This document shows positions 33,133 to 42,588 of a DNA stretch of 47,878 bases, piece by piece. The translations under genes were made by a program, and so were the position numbers. How positions within the stretch are numbered: position 1 is the stretch's first letter; every line of letters starts with the position of its first letter. A model generated the notes under the pieces. The model had not been told where the DNA came from. It searched no databases and saw nothing but the letters and a program-made list of their open reading frames with translations. Source of the DNA: an uncultured Eubacteriales bacterium (GTDB lineage Bacteria > Bacillota > Clostridia > Christensenellales > Borkfalkiaceae); assembly GCA_900543915.1 (NCBI GenBank), contig UQTB01000016.1, positions 1 through 47,878 of the forward strand, in the 5' to 3' direction.

Positions 33133-33801
33133 ATGATCACGACACGTCGTTCGCAGAGCGAAATCACAAATGAAAGAACCAATGTCGCCACGTTGGAGCG
33201 GGAAGTTCCCACGTCTTTTAACGAGTATCTCGTCAAGGATGCCGTCAATGAAGCGGACGACCTGAAGGTGAGCGAGAGAGCGAGAATTTCACAGAATCTC
33301 GATCTCCTCATGAATTACGAAAAGTACCTCGATCAGAAAGAGGAGCCCGTGAAAGCGGAAGCGCCCGTAAAAGCGAAGGCGGAAGCGCCTGCCGCGCCCT
33401 ATTTTGCGCCCGAACGCGCGCAGACTGTGGAGATCCCGGAAAAGACGGCCGCCGCAGAGGATTTAAAGCCCTCTTCCACGACGATGCAGTTTACCGAGAC
33501 GGATATGGATACGCTCTATCAGGACCTGCAGCAGGAAGAAGAGAGCAAGGGCTATTATCTGAATGCGAAGGGCAAGCTGATGATCGCGCTCTACGCGCTG
33601 GTTGTCGTTGCGATCATGGCGCTTATTATCATCAACACGAGCGTATTGTCCGCACTCAATCTGAGTTTCCGCGAAAAAAGCGAGAATCTGGCAGCACTGC
33701 AGTCCCGCTATGAAGAGATGAATCGGGAATTGGATGAAATTTCTTCGGACGAGCATGTTATTGAGATCGCGGAAGACGAATATAATATGATAAAAGGCTG
33801 A
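33133..33801 (+). CDS. FtsL-like septal bitopic membrane protein with long cytoplasmic N-terminus
   Basis: The 222-residue protein starts at ATG 33133 behind AAAGGAG. About 145 charged residues come first, including an alanine/proline/glutamate-rich stretch (VKAEAPVKAKAEAP). One membrane span follows (about 149-171), then a short coiled coil (SENLAALQSRYEEMNRELDEI). Position between rsmH and the class B PBP, and this topology, identify the FtsL slot of the divisome. Sequence identity to known FtsL is low, as usual. The N-terminal part is much longer than in classic FtsL (about 120 residues in total) and could bind cytoplasmic partners. Confidence 0.7.
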   Translation: MITTRRSQSEITNERTNVATLEREVPTSFNEYLVKDAVNEADDLKVSERARISQNLDLLMNYEKYLDQKEEPVKAEAPVKAKAEAPAAPYFAPERAQTVEIPEKTAAAEDLKPSSTTMQFTETDMDTLYQDLQQEEESKGYYLNAKGKLMIALYALVVVAIMALIIINTSVLSALNLSFREKSENLAALQSRYEEMNRELDEISSDEHVIEIAEDEYNMIKG

Positions 33802-33863
33802 GGAGGTCGGTTATCATAGAAAAGGAATTTTCAATATCATTATTACGAAAGAGGTTATTCGCA

Positions 33864-35555
33864 ATGATTTGCGCAATAGCCTTTTTATTTTTGGCGGTTT
33901 TGGGGCGGCTCCTTTACGTACAGGTGATCTGGGGTGAAAATCTGCAGGAAAAAGCTGTCGATCAGTGGACGCGGGAGATCCCGGTCGTCGCCGAACGCGG
34001 CAAGATCGTCGATCGGAACGGCATCGTACTGGCCGATAACGACGATACGTACAGCATCTTCGTCCGCAAGCGCGCGGTCAGCAGCATCGAAGAGGTTTCC
34101 AGGGGATTGAGCGAAGCGCTGGATCTCCCTTACGAGTCCGTTTACCAACGCCTCTCCGAAAGCAAATCTTCGGAGGTAACCGTCAAGAAGCAGGTCGGGA
34201 AAGACGCGCTGAACAAATTGCTGGAATACGGGTTTGAGGGCGTCTACTACGCGCGCGACAATTCGCGCGTCTATCCTTACGGCGAATTTCTGACGCAGGT
34301 TCTCGGGTTTACTTCTGCGGACGGACAAGGTCAGTCTGGGCTGGAGCTCTATTACAACAAATACCTGCAGGGGATCAACGGCGAAATTCTGTACGAGACG
34401 GATATCGTCGGGGTGGAGATCGAGGGAAGCACGCCCACTTATATTCCGGCGACGGACGGGCTGAACGCAAAGCTGACCATCGACTACGAGGTACAGCAGG
34501 CAGCGGAAGCCGCCATGGAACGGGCATATCAGACGCATTCTCCGAAATCTGCGCGGGCGATCGTCATGAATCCGCAGACGGGCGAAATTCTCGCGATGGC
34601 GAACAAGCCCTCTTTCGATCTGAATGAGATTCCGCGCGACGATCTGGACGCATTGCATGCGTTGAGCCGGAACGGTTTGATTTCGGATGTATACGAGCCG
34701 GGGTCTACCTTCAAAGTCCTGACGGCTGCCGCAAACATAGAGGAATATTTACAGGGAAACCGGAACGCATTTTCGCCGGAACACATTTTCAGCTCCAGCC
34801 GATACCGCTATGTGGACGGACAGCGCGTGAAGTGCTGGAGCGATCACGCGAACGGCAAACATTCCAACGAGACGCTGGCAGACGCGCTGAACAACAGCTG
34901 CAATCCGGTATTCGTGGATATTGCGCTCGCGCTCGGCAAGGAAAAAATGTACGAATACATAGAAAAATTCAATTACGGCAGCGTGACCGGCGTGGACTTT
35001 TCGGGAGAAGCGCAGGGCATGGTGCTGCCCGCTTCCGCGATCCAGAACGTCGATCTCGCGCGGATCGGCTTCGGACAGACGATCGCGGTGACCGCGCTCC
35101 AACTGGCGGCGGCGACTTCGGCCGCCATCAACGGCGGATATTACTATACGCCCTATTTCGTCAGCGAGCTGTATACTTCCGATCACCTGGTCGCCGAAAT
35201 CAGAAATCCGAAACTGAAAAATCGCGTAATCAGCGAAAAAGCGTCCGAATTGCTGCGGGAAATGCTGGAAGCCGTCGTACGGGACGGCGGCGGAAAGCAG
35301 GCTTACATCGAGGGGTACCGGGTCGGCGGAAAAACCGGTACGGCGCAGAAATACGAAGACGGACATATCGCGCAGGGAAAATACGTTTCCTCGTTTGTCG
35401 GATTTTTCCCGGCGAATGACCCGCAGTATCTCGCGCTGATCGTCATTGACGAACCCGTCGGGCAGTATTACGGAAGCACGGTCGCCGCGCCGTACGGAAG
35501 GGAGATATTCGAAAAGATTATCCAGGCAAAAAATATAAAACCCGTTGAAGGATGA
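33864..35555 (+). CDS. Class B penicillin-binding protein (FtsI/SpoVD-type transpeptidase)
   Basis: Septal peptidoglycan transpeptidase. The 563-residue protein has an N-terminal membrane anchor, the dimerisation-domain ERGKIVDRNG motif, and the catalytic triad motifs STFK (Ser281), SCN and KTGT. No PASTA domains are present. The ATG 33864 has AAAGAGG 9 nt upstream, but the frame remains open upstream through FSISLLRKRLFA, a typical positively charged lead-in, back to a GGAGG. No ATG, GTG or TTG lies there, so translation may begin at an ATC/ATA near 33815. Its stop overlaps an ATG at 35552. Confidence 0.9.
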   Translation: MICAIAFLFLAVLGRLLYVQVIWGENLQEKAVDQWTREIPVVAERGKIVDRNGIVLADNDDTYSIFVRKRAVSSIEEVSRGLSEALDLPYESVYQRLSESKSSEVTVKKQVGKDALNKLLEYGFEGVYYARDNSRVYPYGEFLTQVLGFTSADGQGQSGLELYYNKYLQGINGEILYETDIVGVEIEGSTPTYIPATDGLNAKLTIDYEVQQAAEAAMERAYQTHSPKSARAIVMNPQTGEILAMANKPSFDLNEIPRDDLDALHALSRNGLISDVYEPGSTFKVLTAAANIEEYLQGNRNAFSPEHIFSSSRYRYVDGQRVKCWSDHANGKHSNETLADALNNSCNPVFVDIALALGKEKMYEYIEKFNYGSVTGVDFSGEAQGMVLPASAIQNVDLARIGFGQTIAVTALQLAAATSAAINGGYYYTPYFVSELYTSDHLVAEIRNPKLKNRVISEKASELLREMLEAVVRDGGGKQAYIEGYRVGGKTGTAQKYEDGHIAQGKYVSSFVGFFPANDPQYLALIVIDEPVGQYYGSTVAAPYGREIFEKIIQAKNIKPVEG

Positions 35556-35560
35556 ATCGC

Positions 35561-37015
35561 ATGAAATTGTATGACTTGATCGGCGTGCTGCCGGAAAAAA
35601 CGACGATAGGAAACACGGAGGCGGAAATTGCGGATCTGGAGATCAACAGTAAACTGGTGCGGGAGGACAGCCTGTTTATCTGTCTGAAAGGCACGGCGTT
35701 TGACAGCCATTCCTGCCTCTCCGATCTGGAAGCGTACGGGTGCGCGGCAATCGTCTGCGAACGCAAGCTGGAAACAAAGATTCCGCAGATCATCGTGCCG
35801 GATTCCCGCGCCGCGATGAGTCTGCTCGCCGCACAGTTTTACGGGAACCCCGCAAAAAAACTCAAGCTGATCGCCGTGAGTGGCACGAACGGCAAGACGA
35901 CTACCTGTCATATTCTGCGCAATATCCTCGCGTTTGCAGGCAAAAAGGCTGGCGTAATCGGCACGCTGGGCGTATTTTACGGCGATGTGTTTTTCGAGCC
36001 GGAGCTTACGACGCCCGATCCTATCCGCCTGCAGAAGATCTTTCGGGACATGGCGGATGCCGGCGTGGAGTATGTGGTCATGGAAGCGTCCGCGCATGCG
36101 ATTTATCTCAAAAAGCTGGAAGGACTGTATTTTGAAATCGGAATTTTTACGAACCTGACGCAGGATCACCTCGATTTTTTCAGTGATATGGAGCGCTATA
36201 AAGCCGCGAAACTGCGCTTCTTTCACCATGATTTCTGCCGCTATCTGCTCGTCAACAGCGACGATCCCGCCGGCGTAGAGATCATGAACGGCGAAAAGGA
36301 TGTGTTGACTTACGGCATTGAGAATCCCGCAGACGTCTTTGCAATCGACGTGGAGAGCACGTCGGGCGGAAACTGCTTTGTGATGAATCTCTTTGACCGT
36401 ATCTTTGAAATCAAAAGCGAACTTTACGGTTCGTTCAACGTCTATAACTGTCTTGCGGCGGCAGCTGCCGCGGCGCTCCTGGGAATTCCGACGGAGGCCA
36501 TCTCGGAGGGGATTTCCAAAATCCGTTCGGTCGAGGGCAGAATGGAACCCGTCGCGGAAACCCGCGGCGCAAAGATCTTTGTGGATTACGCGCATACGCC
36601 GGACGGTTTGGAGAAGGCGCTTATCGCTCTGAAAAAATCCTGTAAAGGGCGGCTGATCTGCGTGTTCGGCTGCGGAGGAAACCGCGACAAGGGAAAACGC
36701 GAGATCATGGGCGCGGTTGCCGGGCGCTGCGCGGACTTCACGGTGATCACGTCTGACAATCCGCGCTTTGAAGAACCGATGGAAATCATTTACGCTGTGG
36801 AAAAGGGACTGCTGACCCAGTCCGACCGCTACGTCATCGTACAGAACCGCAGAGAGGGGATCCGATACGCGCTCGATTATGCGAAAAAGGGAGACGTGAT
36901 TCTGGTCGCGGGGAAGGGCGCGGAAAAATATCAGGAGATCCTCGGTATAAAACACGATTATAACGATAAAGATACCATCATGGAACTATGCGCTGCGGAT
37001 GGTGATCGTACGTGA
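35561..37015 (+). CDS. murE: UDP-MurNAc-tripeptide synthetase, meso-diaminopimelate type
   Basis: Adds the third amino acid to UDP-MurNAc-L-Ala-D-Glu. The 484-residue protein is taken from ATG 35561, nine nucleotides after GAAGG; ATG 35552, overlapping the PBP stop, is the alternative. Motifs: GTNGKTTTCHILRN (ATP loop), TTPDP, the carbamylated-lysine region, and DNPRFEEP at 399-406. The Arg of DNPR is the known signature for meso-diaminopimelate selection, as opposed to lysine, so the wall is probably A1gamma type. murF, which usually follows, is missing; the GTG of mraY overlaps the murE stop. Confidence 0.95.
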   Translation: MKLYDLIGVLPEKTTIGNTEAEIADLEINSKLVREDSLFICLKGTAFDSHSCLSDLEAYGCAAIVCERKLETKIPQIIVPDSRAAMSLLAAQFYGNPAKKLKLIAVSGTNGKTTTCHILRNILAFAGKKAGVIGTLGVFYGDVFFEPELTTPDPIRLQKIFRDMADAGVEYVVMEASAHAIYLKKLEGLYFEIGIFTNLTQDHLDFFSDMERYKAAKLRFFHHDFCRYLLVNSDDPAGVEIMNGEKDVLTYGIENPADVFAIDVESTSGGNCFVMNLFDRIFEIKSELYGSFNVYNCLAAAAAAALLGIPTEAISEGISKIRSVEGRMEPVAETRGAKIFVDYAHTPDGLEKALIALKKSCKGRLICVFGCGGNRDKGKREIMGAVAGRCADFTVITSDNPRFEEPMEIIYAVEKGLLTQSDRYVIVQNRREGIRYALDYAKKGDVILVAGKGAEKYQEILGIKHDYNDKDTIMELCAADGDRT

Positions 37016-37992
37016 TTTTTGTATTTGCGGGAATCGTCGCCTTGGCTATTTCGGTGATTTTGGGGGTATTCGGAATCCCCCTGCTGTCGAAGATCAAAGC
37101 GGGACAACCCATTCTGAGTTATGTGGAAGAGCACAAGGAAAAGAGCGGAACGCCGACGATGGGCGGTTTGTTTTTCGTCATGGCGGCAGTTTTAGCTTAC
37201 TTTTTCTTTGCGGGCAGGAGCGGACGGATCTCTTACGTCGTCATCGCGATCGGAATCGCATATCTGATCGTCGGCTTTCTGGACGATTTTATCAAGATCA
37301 AAAACCGCCACAATCTGGGGCTGCGCGCCTATCAGAAAATTCTCTTTCAGCTGGCGATCGGGATTATCGCCGGCGTGTTTTGCTATCTGAACGGACTCAC
37401 CGTGTTTTATCTGCCGTTCAGCATGCGCTATTTCGATTTTTCCTATTGGACCATTCCGCTCGTCGCGGTCGTTCTGATCGCCACGACAAACAGCGTCAAT
37501 CTGACGGACGGGCTCGACGGACTTGCCGGAGGCGTCAGCATCGTCTACCTGGCGCTGCTGTTTGCGGTCGTCTCGCTGCAGCTCGCTAACTTCAAACTCA
37601 ACTATCTGGATGAAAGCGAATACCGCTCCCTGCTCCTGCTGATGATCTGTTTTATCGGCGGTCTCGCGGGTTTTTTGTGTTTCAACACGAATAAAGCGCG
37701 CGTATTTATGGGGGACACCGGTTCGCTGTCGCTGGGCGGCTTTCTCGGCGGGCTGAGCATTTTTTCGGGAAATCTGCTGTTTATTCCGCTGTTCGGCATT
37801 ATGTTTGTCGTCAGTAGCATATCCGTCATCCTGCAGGTCATATATTTTAAACGGACAGGCCGTCGGATCTTCCTCATGGCGCCCTTGCATCATCATTTTC
37901 AGCATAAAGGGTATACGGAAGCGCAGATTTGCTACTATTATTGTCTGGCGACGCTCATCGTCGGGCTGTTTTCGTTGATTGTCTATCTATGA
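37012..37992 (+). CDS. mraY: Phospho-N-acetylmuramoyl-pentapeptide transferase
   Basis: Membrane enzyme transferring phospho-MurNAc-pentapeptide to undecaprenyl phosphate, making lipid I. The 326-residue protein has about ten spans. Signature motifs: GTPTMGG, FLDDFIK, NSVNLTDGLDGLAGG, MGDTGSLSLGG and HHHFQHKG. The start is GTG 37012, overlapping the murE stop by 4 nt (GTGA). Confidence 0.96.
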   Translation: MIFVFAGIVALAISVILGVFGIPLLSKIKAGQPILSYVEEHKEKSGTPTMGGLFFVMAAVLAYFFFAGRSGRISYVVIAIGIAYLIVGFLDDFIKIKNRHNLGLRAYQKILFQLAIGIIAGVFCYLNGLTVFYLPFSMRYFDFSYWTIPLVAVVLIATTNSVNLTDGLDGLAGGVSIVYLALLFAVVSLQLANFKLNYLDESEYRSLLLLMICFIGGLAGFLCFNTNKARVFMGDTGSLSLGGFLGGLSIFSGNLLFIPLFGIMFVVSSISVILQVIYFKRTGRRIFLMAPLHHHFQHKGYTEAQICYYYCLATLIVGLFSLIVYL

Positions 37993-38000
37993 GGTGAAAT

Positions 38001-39341
38001 ATGGATATTAAAAGGCAGAAATTTATGGTATTCGGGGTGTCGAAAAGCGGCGTCGCCGCGGTAAAACTCCTGCTGAAAGCAGGGGCTTCCTGCTGTTTTT
38101 ACGAACAGCTTTCTTCTCCGAAAATCGAAAAATCGAAGGAAGAGCTGGTCGCTTTGGGCGCCGTCGACGTGGGAGAAAAAGCGGAGGAGGCGCTGGATCG
38201 GGTAGATATACTGGTGTTAAGCCCGGGCGTGGCGATCAACCACCCGCTCGCGGTGCGGGCGAAAAAGACGGGAAAACGAATCTTGGGCGAACTGGAACTG
38301 GGCTATCTCTTTTTGAAGACGCCGCTCGTGGCTGTGACGGGGACGAACGGCAAGACGACGACGATCACCATGATCGGAAGCGTTTTGGACCATGCGAAAG
38401 TACCGCACGAGCTGGTGGGAAATATCGGCAATCCGCTGTCCGGCAAGATCGATGAGCTGAATGCGGGGGCGCTGGCCGTCACGGAGGTTTCCAGTTTTCA
38501 GCTGGAGACCGTTCATGCCTTCACGCCGCACATCGCCTGTATTCTGAATCTCTCGCCCGATCATCTGGAGCGGCATTACAGCTATGAAAATTACATATAT
38601 CTCAAAAAGAGAATTTTAAAAAATATGCGCGAGAGCGAATATGCCGTTTTGAACTACGACGACGAGACGGTTCGCGGCTTCGCCGATGATCAGAGAGCGA
38701 AAATCGTTTGGTTTTCGCTGCAGGAGCGCGTTTACGGCGCTTACAAAAACGGTGAAGAGATCTTTTTCAACGATCAGCCTGTGCTGCGGCTGGACGAGTT
38801 GTCCCTGGGCGGGGAACACAACGTGCAGAACGCGCTCGCATGCGTGGCGGTCTGCAAACTGCTGGGGGTGGAAAACGAGGCGATCCGCGCGGCACTGACG
38901 GACTTTAAGGGCGTGCGCCACCGCATCGAGTTCGTCAAGACGGTGGACGGCGTTAATTTTTACAACGATTCCAAGGGAACCAACACCGGCTCCACGATCA
39001 GCGCCGTGCTGTCGATGAAGCGGCCCACCGTTCTAATTCTGGGCGGAAAAGACAAAGGCGAGGAATACGACGAGCTGTTCCGTATTTTGAAGGAAAACGC
39101 GGTTACGCACGCGGTCCTGGTGGGGGAAAGCCGCTATAAGATGATGGATGCCGCGGCGCGCTCCGGCTTTGAGCGGATCACCGTGACGGGCGACTTTGAA
39201 GGGGCGATCCGCATCGCCAAGATGTTCTGCGAACCGGGCGGGAACGTGCTGTTCAGCCCGGCGTGCGCGAGCTTCGATATGTTTGAGAATTACGAGGAAA
39301 GAGGAGAAAAGTTCTGTAAAATCGTAGGGGAACTGACTTGA
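38001..39341 (+). CDS. murD: UDP-N-acetylmuramoyl-L-alanine-D-glutamate ligase
   Basis: Adds D-glutamate, the product of glutamate racemase, to UDP-MurNAc-L-Ala. The 446 residues include an N-terminal Rossmann-like domain (VFGVSKSGVAAVKLL), GTNGKTTTITMIG, NLSPDHLERH, the KGTNTGSTISAV region and LILGGKDKGE. Length is normal. ATG 38001 is 8 nt after the mraY stop, behind GAGGTG. Its stop overlaps the TTG start of ftsW. Confidence 0.96.
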   Translation: MDIKRQKFMVFGVSKSGVAAVKLLLKAGASCCFYEQLSSPKIEKSKEELVALGAVDVGEKAEEALDRVDILVLSPGVAINHPLAVRAKKTGKRILGELELGYLFLKTPLVAVTGTNGKTTTITMIGSVLDHAKVPHELVGNIGNPLSGKIDELNAGALAVTEVSSFQLETVHAFTPHIACILNLSPDHLERHYSYENYIYLKKRILKNMRESEYAVLNYDDETVRGFADDQRAKIVWFSLQERVYGAYKNGEEIFFNDQPVLRLDELSLGGEHNVQNALACVAVCKLLGVENEAIRAALTDFKGVRHRIEFVKTVDGVNFYNDSKGTNTGSTISAVLSMKRPTVLILGGKDKGEEYDELFRILKENAVTHAVLVGESRYKMMDAAARSGFERITVTGDFEGAIRIAKMFCEPGGNVLFSPACASFDMFENYEERGEKFCKIVGELT

Positions 39342-40474
39342 AAAAGGGGTTGAAGCGCTGGAGCGGCGGCGACGTCTGGCTGATCGCCGCAGTCTATCTT
39401 TTGCTGATCATCGGCCTCGTCTTTATCTATTCGGCAAGCAACTACTCGGCGAGCGCTACATACAACGATTCGTTTTACTTTGTGAAAAAGCAGGCGGTCG
39501 GAGTCGTTGTAGGGACGGCTGCCATGGCGTTTACGGCCTGTTTCGACTATCGCAGATTCGCTAAAATATCCTGGATTTTCGCCTTGCTGTCCGTCGTTCT
39601 GCTCGCCCTGGTGTTCGTCCCCTTCCTCGGCGTGGAGAGCTACGGCGCGAAGCGCTGGGTGGGGATCGGCAGCTTTACGTTCCAGCCGTCTGAATTCGCA
39701 AAATTCGGCTTTATCATTTTTGCGGCTGCGTACCTGGCGAAAAATCCCGCCCGTGCCCGAACATTTCGTGGGATCTTGCCGCTGCTGTGCTTCGGCGGCG
39801 TTCTGTGCCTGCTGATTATTTTGGAACCGAACATGTCGATTACCGTATGTATGGGCATGCTGATGCTGTCCGTTCTGTTCGCCGCGGGGATGAAAATAAA
39901 GCATTTTATGGTGATTCTGGTGCCCGCTTTCCTCCTCGGCGTCGGTTTGATTCTCATCGAACCCTATCGGCTGAACAGGCTTTCCGCATTCTTGAATCCC
40001 TGGGCGTCGCCCAAGGGGGAAGGGTATCAGCTGCTGCAGTCGCTATACGCGCTCGGCTCGGGCGGTTGGTTCGGCGTGGGGCTGTTTCAGTCGCGGCAGA
40101 AATTCGCATTTCTTCCCTTTTCCGAATCGGATTTTATTCTGTCGATCATCGGGGAAGAGGTCGGTTTCGTCGGGCTGATCGCACTGTTCGCGCTGTTGTT
40201 TTTTATCATATTCCGCGGGATACACATCGCGTCCCGATCGAAAAACGTATTCGGGTACCTGATGGCGGTCGGCATCACGATGATTTTCGGGATTCAGGTG
40301 GTCGTCAACGCGCTCGTCGTTTCGGGCAGTATCCCGCCCACGGGACTTCCGCTTCCGCTTGTATCCAGCGGAAATACCGCGATCATCGTGTTTATGGCGG
40401 GATTCGGGATCCTCTATAATATCTCAAAGCACAACCGGGAAGAGAATCTGAACGAGGGGCTGTTTCTCCGTTAA
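39338..40474 (+). CDS. ftsW: FtsW, SEDS-family septal peptidoglycan polymerase
   Basis: Lipid II polymerase of the septum, paired with the class B PBP encoded upstream. The 378-residue protein has about ten spans. Typical segments are LIIGLVFIYSAS, GAKRWVGIGSFTFQPSEFAKFG, the EEVGFVG loop and the late PLVSSGNTAII motif. The start is TTG 39338, seven nucleotides after AGGGG, overlapping the murD stop (TTGA). Confidence 0.94.
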   Translation: MKKGLKRWSGGDVWLIAAVYLLLIIGLVFIYSASNYSASATYNDSFYFVKKQAVGVVVGTAAMAFTACFDYRRFAKISWIFALLSVVLLALVFVPFLGVESYGAKRWVGIGSFTFQPSEFAKFGFIIFAAAYLAKNPARARTFRGILPLLCFGGVLCLLIILEPNMSITVCMGMLMLSVLFAAGMKIKHFMVILVPAFLLGVGLILIEPYRLNRLSAFLNPWASPKGEGYQLLQSLYALGSGGWFGVGLFQSRQKFAFLPFSESDFILSIIGEEVGFVGLIALFALLFFIIFRGIHIASRSKNVFGYLMAVGITMIFGIQVVVNALVVSGSIPPTGLPLPLVSSGNTAIIVFMAGFGILYNISKHNREENLNEGLFLR

Positions 40475-40496
40475 CCTTTTGCACCCGTTCTCCATA

Positions 40497-40525
40497 CTAT
40501 GATTATGTGAATCGCATATTCATAG
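40497..40525 (+). promoter_or_regulatory. Palindrome between ftsW and murA
   Basis: CTATGATTATG (40497-40507) pairs with CATATTCATAG (40515-40525) with one mismatch and a 7-nt loop. It ends 2 nt before the murA ribosome-binding site AAAGGAG. It is the only sizeable gap inside the murein operon (64 nt) and may affect murA translation or mRNA stability. No T-run follows, so termination is unlikely. Confidence 0.4.
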
Positions 40526-40538
40526 CAAAGGAGAAAAC

Positions 40539-41786
40539 ATGGGGACTTATCGGATCAGAGGCGGCAGAAAATTGAGCGGAAGCATTCAGGCAGAATCGGC
40601 AAAAAACGCCGTTCTGCCTATTTTGGCTGCTTCCATTTTAACGGATGAAGAAGTTGTGATCAGGGATTGCCCGCAGATCAGAGACGTCCTGAATATGATA
40701 CATATTTTATGCGCGCTCGGCTGCCGCGCGCGGTTTGAAGGAAACAATCTCGTATTGGACAGCTCCAATCTGAAAGGCTACCGCATTCCTTCGGTGCTGA
40801 GCCGGGAAATCCGCTCCTCCATTTTTATGCTCGGTTCGGTCCTGGCTCGCTTCAAAATGGCGCGCGTGTCATATCCCGGCGGCTGCGATATCGGGCTCCG
40901 CCCCATAGAGATGCACCTGAAAGGGCTGAAACAGCTCGGCGTGGAAATCGACGAGATGGGCGGAGAAATCAACTGCCGCGCCGCATCGATCAGGGCGGGC
41001 GATATCTATCTCGATTTTCCCTCCGTAGGGGCGACAGAAAACATCATGCTCGCCTCCGTTTTTACGGACGGGACGACCGTCATACATAACGCGGCGCGGG
41101 AACCTGAAATCGTCGACCTGCAGAATTTTCTCAACGCGATGGGCGCATCCGTACGGGGCGCGGGAAGCGATACGGTCGCCATCGCCGGCGTGAAGAAACT
41201 GCACGGCGTCGTCTATAAACCCATCTCCGATCGCATAGAAACGGGGACTTTTCTCATTGCCGCCGCAATGACGGGGGGAGAAGTGGAAATTTCTGGCTGC
41301 GATTGCGAAAATATTTCCGTTCTTCTTCATAAATTGTCCGATATCACTTGTAAAATCCAATCAAAAAATGATATAATATACCTGAAAAGCAGCGGGCGGC
41401 CGGACGCCTTCCATATCGATACGCGTCCTTACCCCGGTTTCCCCACCGATCTGCAGGCGCAGATGCTTGCGCTCTCCACGATCTGCCGCGGGACTTCGAC
41501 GATTACCGAAAATATTTTCGAGACGCGGTTCAAACACGTGGCGGAGCTGAAGAAGATGGGGGCCGATATCCTGGTGCGCGACCGTACGGCGGTCGTTTAC
41601 GGAAAGAAGCGCCTCTATGGTGCAGATGTGTACGCGCACGATCTGCGCGGCGGTGCGGCGCTTGTCATTGCCGGATTGGCTGCGGAAGGGGAAACGAGCG
41701 TTCACGATATTCACCATATCGAGCGCGGCTATTTTGATTTGGATAAAAAGCTGAAACTACTCGGGGGCGACATATTAAAGGAGTAA
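40539..41786 (+). CDS. murA: UDP-N-acetylglucosamine 1-carboxyvinyltransferase
   Basis: Catalyses the first committed step of peptidoglycan synthesis (phosphoenolpyruvate plus UDP-GlcNAc) and is the target of fosfomycin. The 415 residues have KNAVLPILAASIL near the start, the loop Cys116 in YPGGCDIGLRPI (Cys form, so fosfomycin-sensitive in principle) and PGFPTDLQAQ. Its placement between ftsW and ftsQ, where murG/murC/murB often lie, is a lineage trait. It has a strong ribosome-binding site. Confidence 0.95.
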   Translation: MGTYRIRGGRKLSGSIQAESAKNAVLPILAASILTDEEVVIRDCPQIRDVLNMIHILCALGCRARFEGNNLVLDSSNLKGYRIPSVLSREIRSSIFMLGSVLARFKMARVSYPGGCDIGLRPIEMHLKGLKQLGVEIDEMGGEINCRAASIRAGDIYLDFPSVGATENIMLASVFTDGTTVIHNAAREPEIVDLQNFLNAMGASVRGAGSDTVAIAGVKKLHGVVYKPISDRIETGTFLIAAAMTGGEVEISGCDCENISVLLHKLSDITCKIQSKNDIIYLKSSGRPDAFHIDTRPYPGFPTDLQAQMLALSTICRGTSTITENIFETRFKHVAELKKMGADILVRDRTAVVYGKKRLYGADVYAHDLRGGAALVIAGLAAEGETSVHDIHHIERGYFDLDKKLKLLGGDILKE

Positions 41787-41796
41787 CTGAGACGGA

Positions 41797-42567
41797 ATGA
41801 AGAAGAAAAATATACTGATCGTCTTTATCTGTATCGCATTCGTGACGATTGTCTGCCTTTCCTGCATATCGGCGTTTTCCATTGCGCGCATTGAAATCAC
41901 GTTTGCCGCCGTAAAGGATTCGTCTCCGGCGTATTTCAAAGAGGTCAAAGAGGATCTCGATTCGGTGATCGGAAAGAGCCTGTTGTTTTTCAATCGGAAA
42001 GAGATCGATGAGATCGTCGGCAGGTACCCCTATCTCGAACTGACCGGCGTGGAGAAGGAATATACCAACCGGCTGACAATTTCCATACGCGAACGGGAGG
42101 AGCAGTATGCCGTCTGGAGCGACAGCGGCTATTATATGCTTGATCAGGACGGCCTTGTTTTGGACAAGCGCTCTGAAAATACCTATCATCTGGATGCCTC
42201 TTTGCAGAATATTGAATTAAAGTTCACGGGAATGGCAATTCATATACCGGAGATCGGCTCCGGTGTTTCTGCAGAGGAGAAGGACGCTGCCTGGCTGGAA
42301 TCGGTATTTGCGATCGGAAAGGCGTTTTATCTGCGCAACACGGTAGACGGTATCATCGTCGACCGGGAAAGGGAAGAGGTCGTTTTGTCGGTAAAAACGG
42401 GGATCTCGATTACCATTGAGCGCCCTTTGGATTTTGCGGAGGACAAGCTGAATGAGGCGTGGGACGCCTATGATACGCTGACGGACAAGCAGAAGTCGTC
42501 CGGTACGCTGCGCGTCTATCAAATGGACGACGGAACCATCCGGCGGCTCTATACTCCGGCGGCATAA
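41797..42567 (+). CDS. ftsQ: Cell division protein FtsQ/DivIB
   Basis: The 256-residue protein has a short basic N-terminus (MKKKN), one membrane span (about 6-28), a POTRA-like domain (about 30-105: ARIEITFAAV, GKSLLFFNRKEIDEIVGRYP, VEKEYTNRLTISIREREEQ) and a beta domain. It is a bitopic divisome scaffold acting with FtsL and FtsB/DivIC. ATG 41797 is 10 nt after the murA stop. Identification rests on topology, the POTRA pattern and position before ftsA. Confidence 0.85.
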   Translation: MKKKNILIVFICIAFVTIVCLSCISAFSIARIEITFAAVKDSSPAYFKEVKEDLDSVIGKSLLFFNRKEIDEIVGRYPYLELTGVEKEYTNRLTISIREREEQYAVWSDSGYYMLDQDGLVLDKRSENTYHLDASLQNIELKFTGMAIHIPEIGSGVSAEEKDAAWLESVFAIGKAFYLRNTVDGIIVDREREEVVLSVKTGISITIERPLDFAEDKLNEAWDAYDTLTDKQKSSGTLRVYQMDDGTIRRLYTPAA

Positions 42568-42588
42568 ATTGGACAGGAGCAAAAGATA

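Noticed and set aside
35468..36955. 495-codon open frame antisense to murE
   Set aside because: Shadow frame over a complete murE; no recognisable domain.
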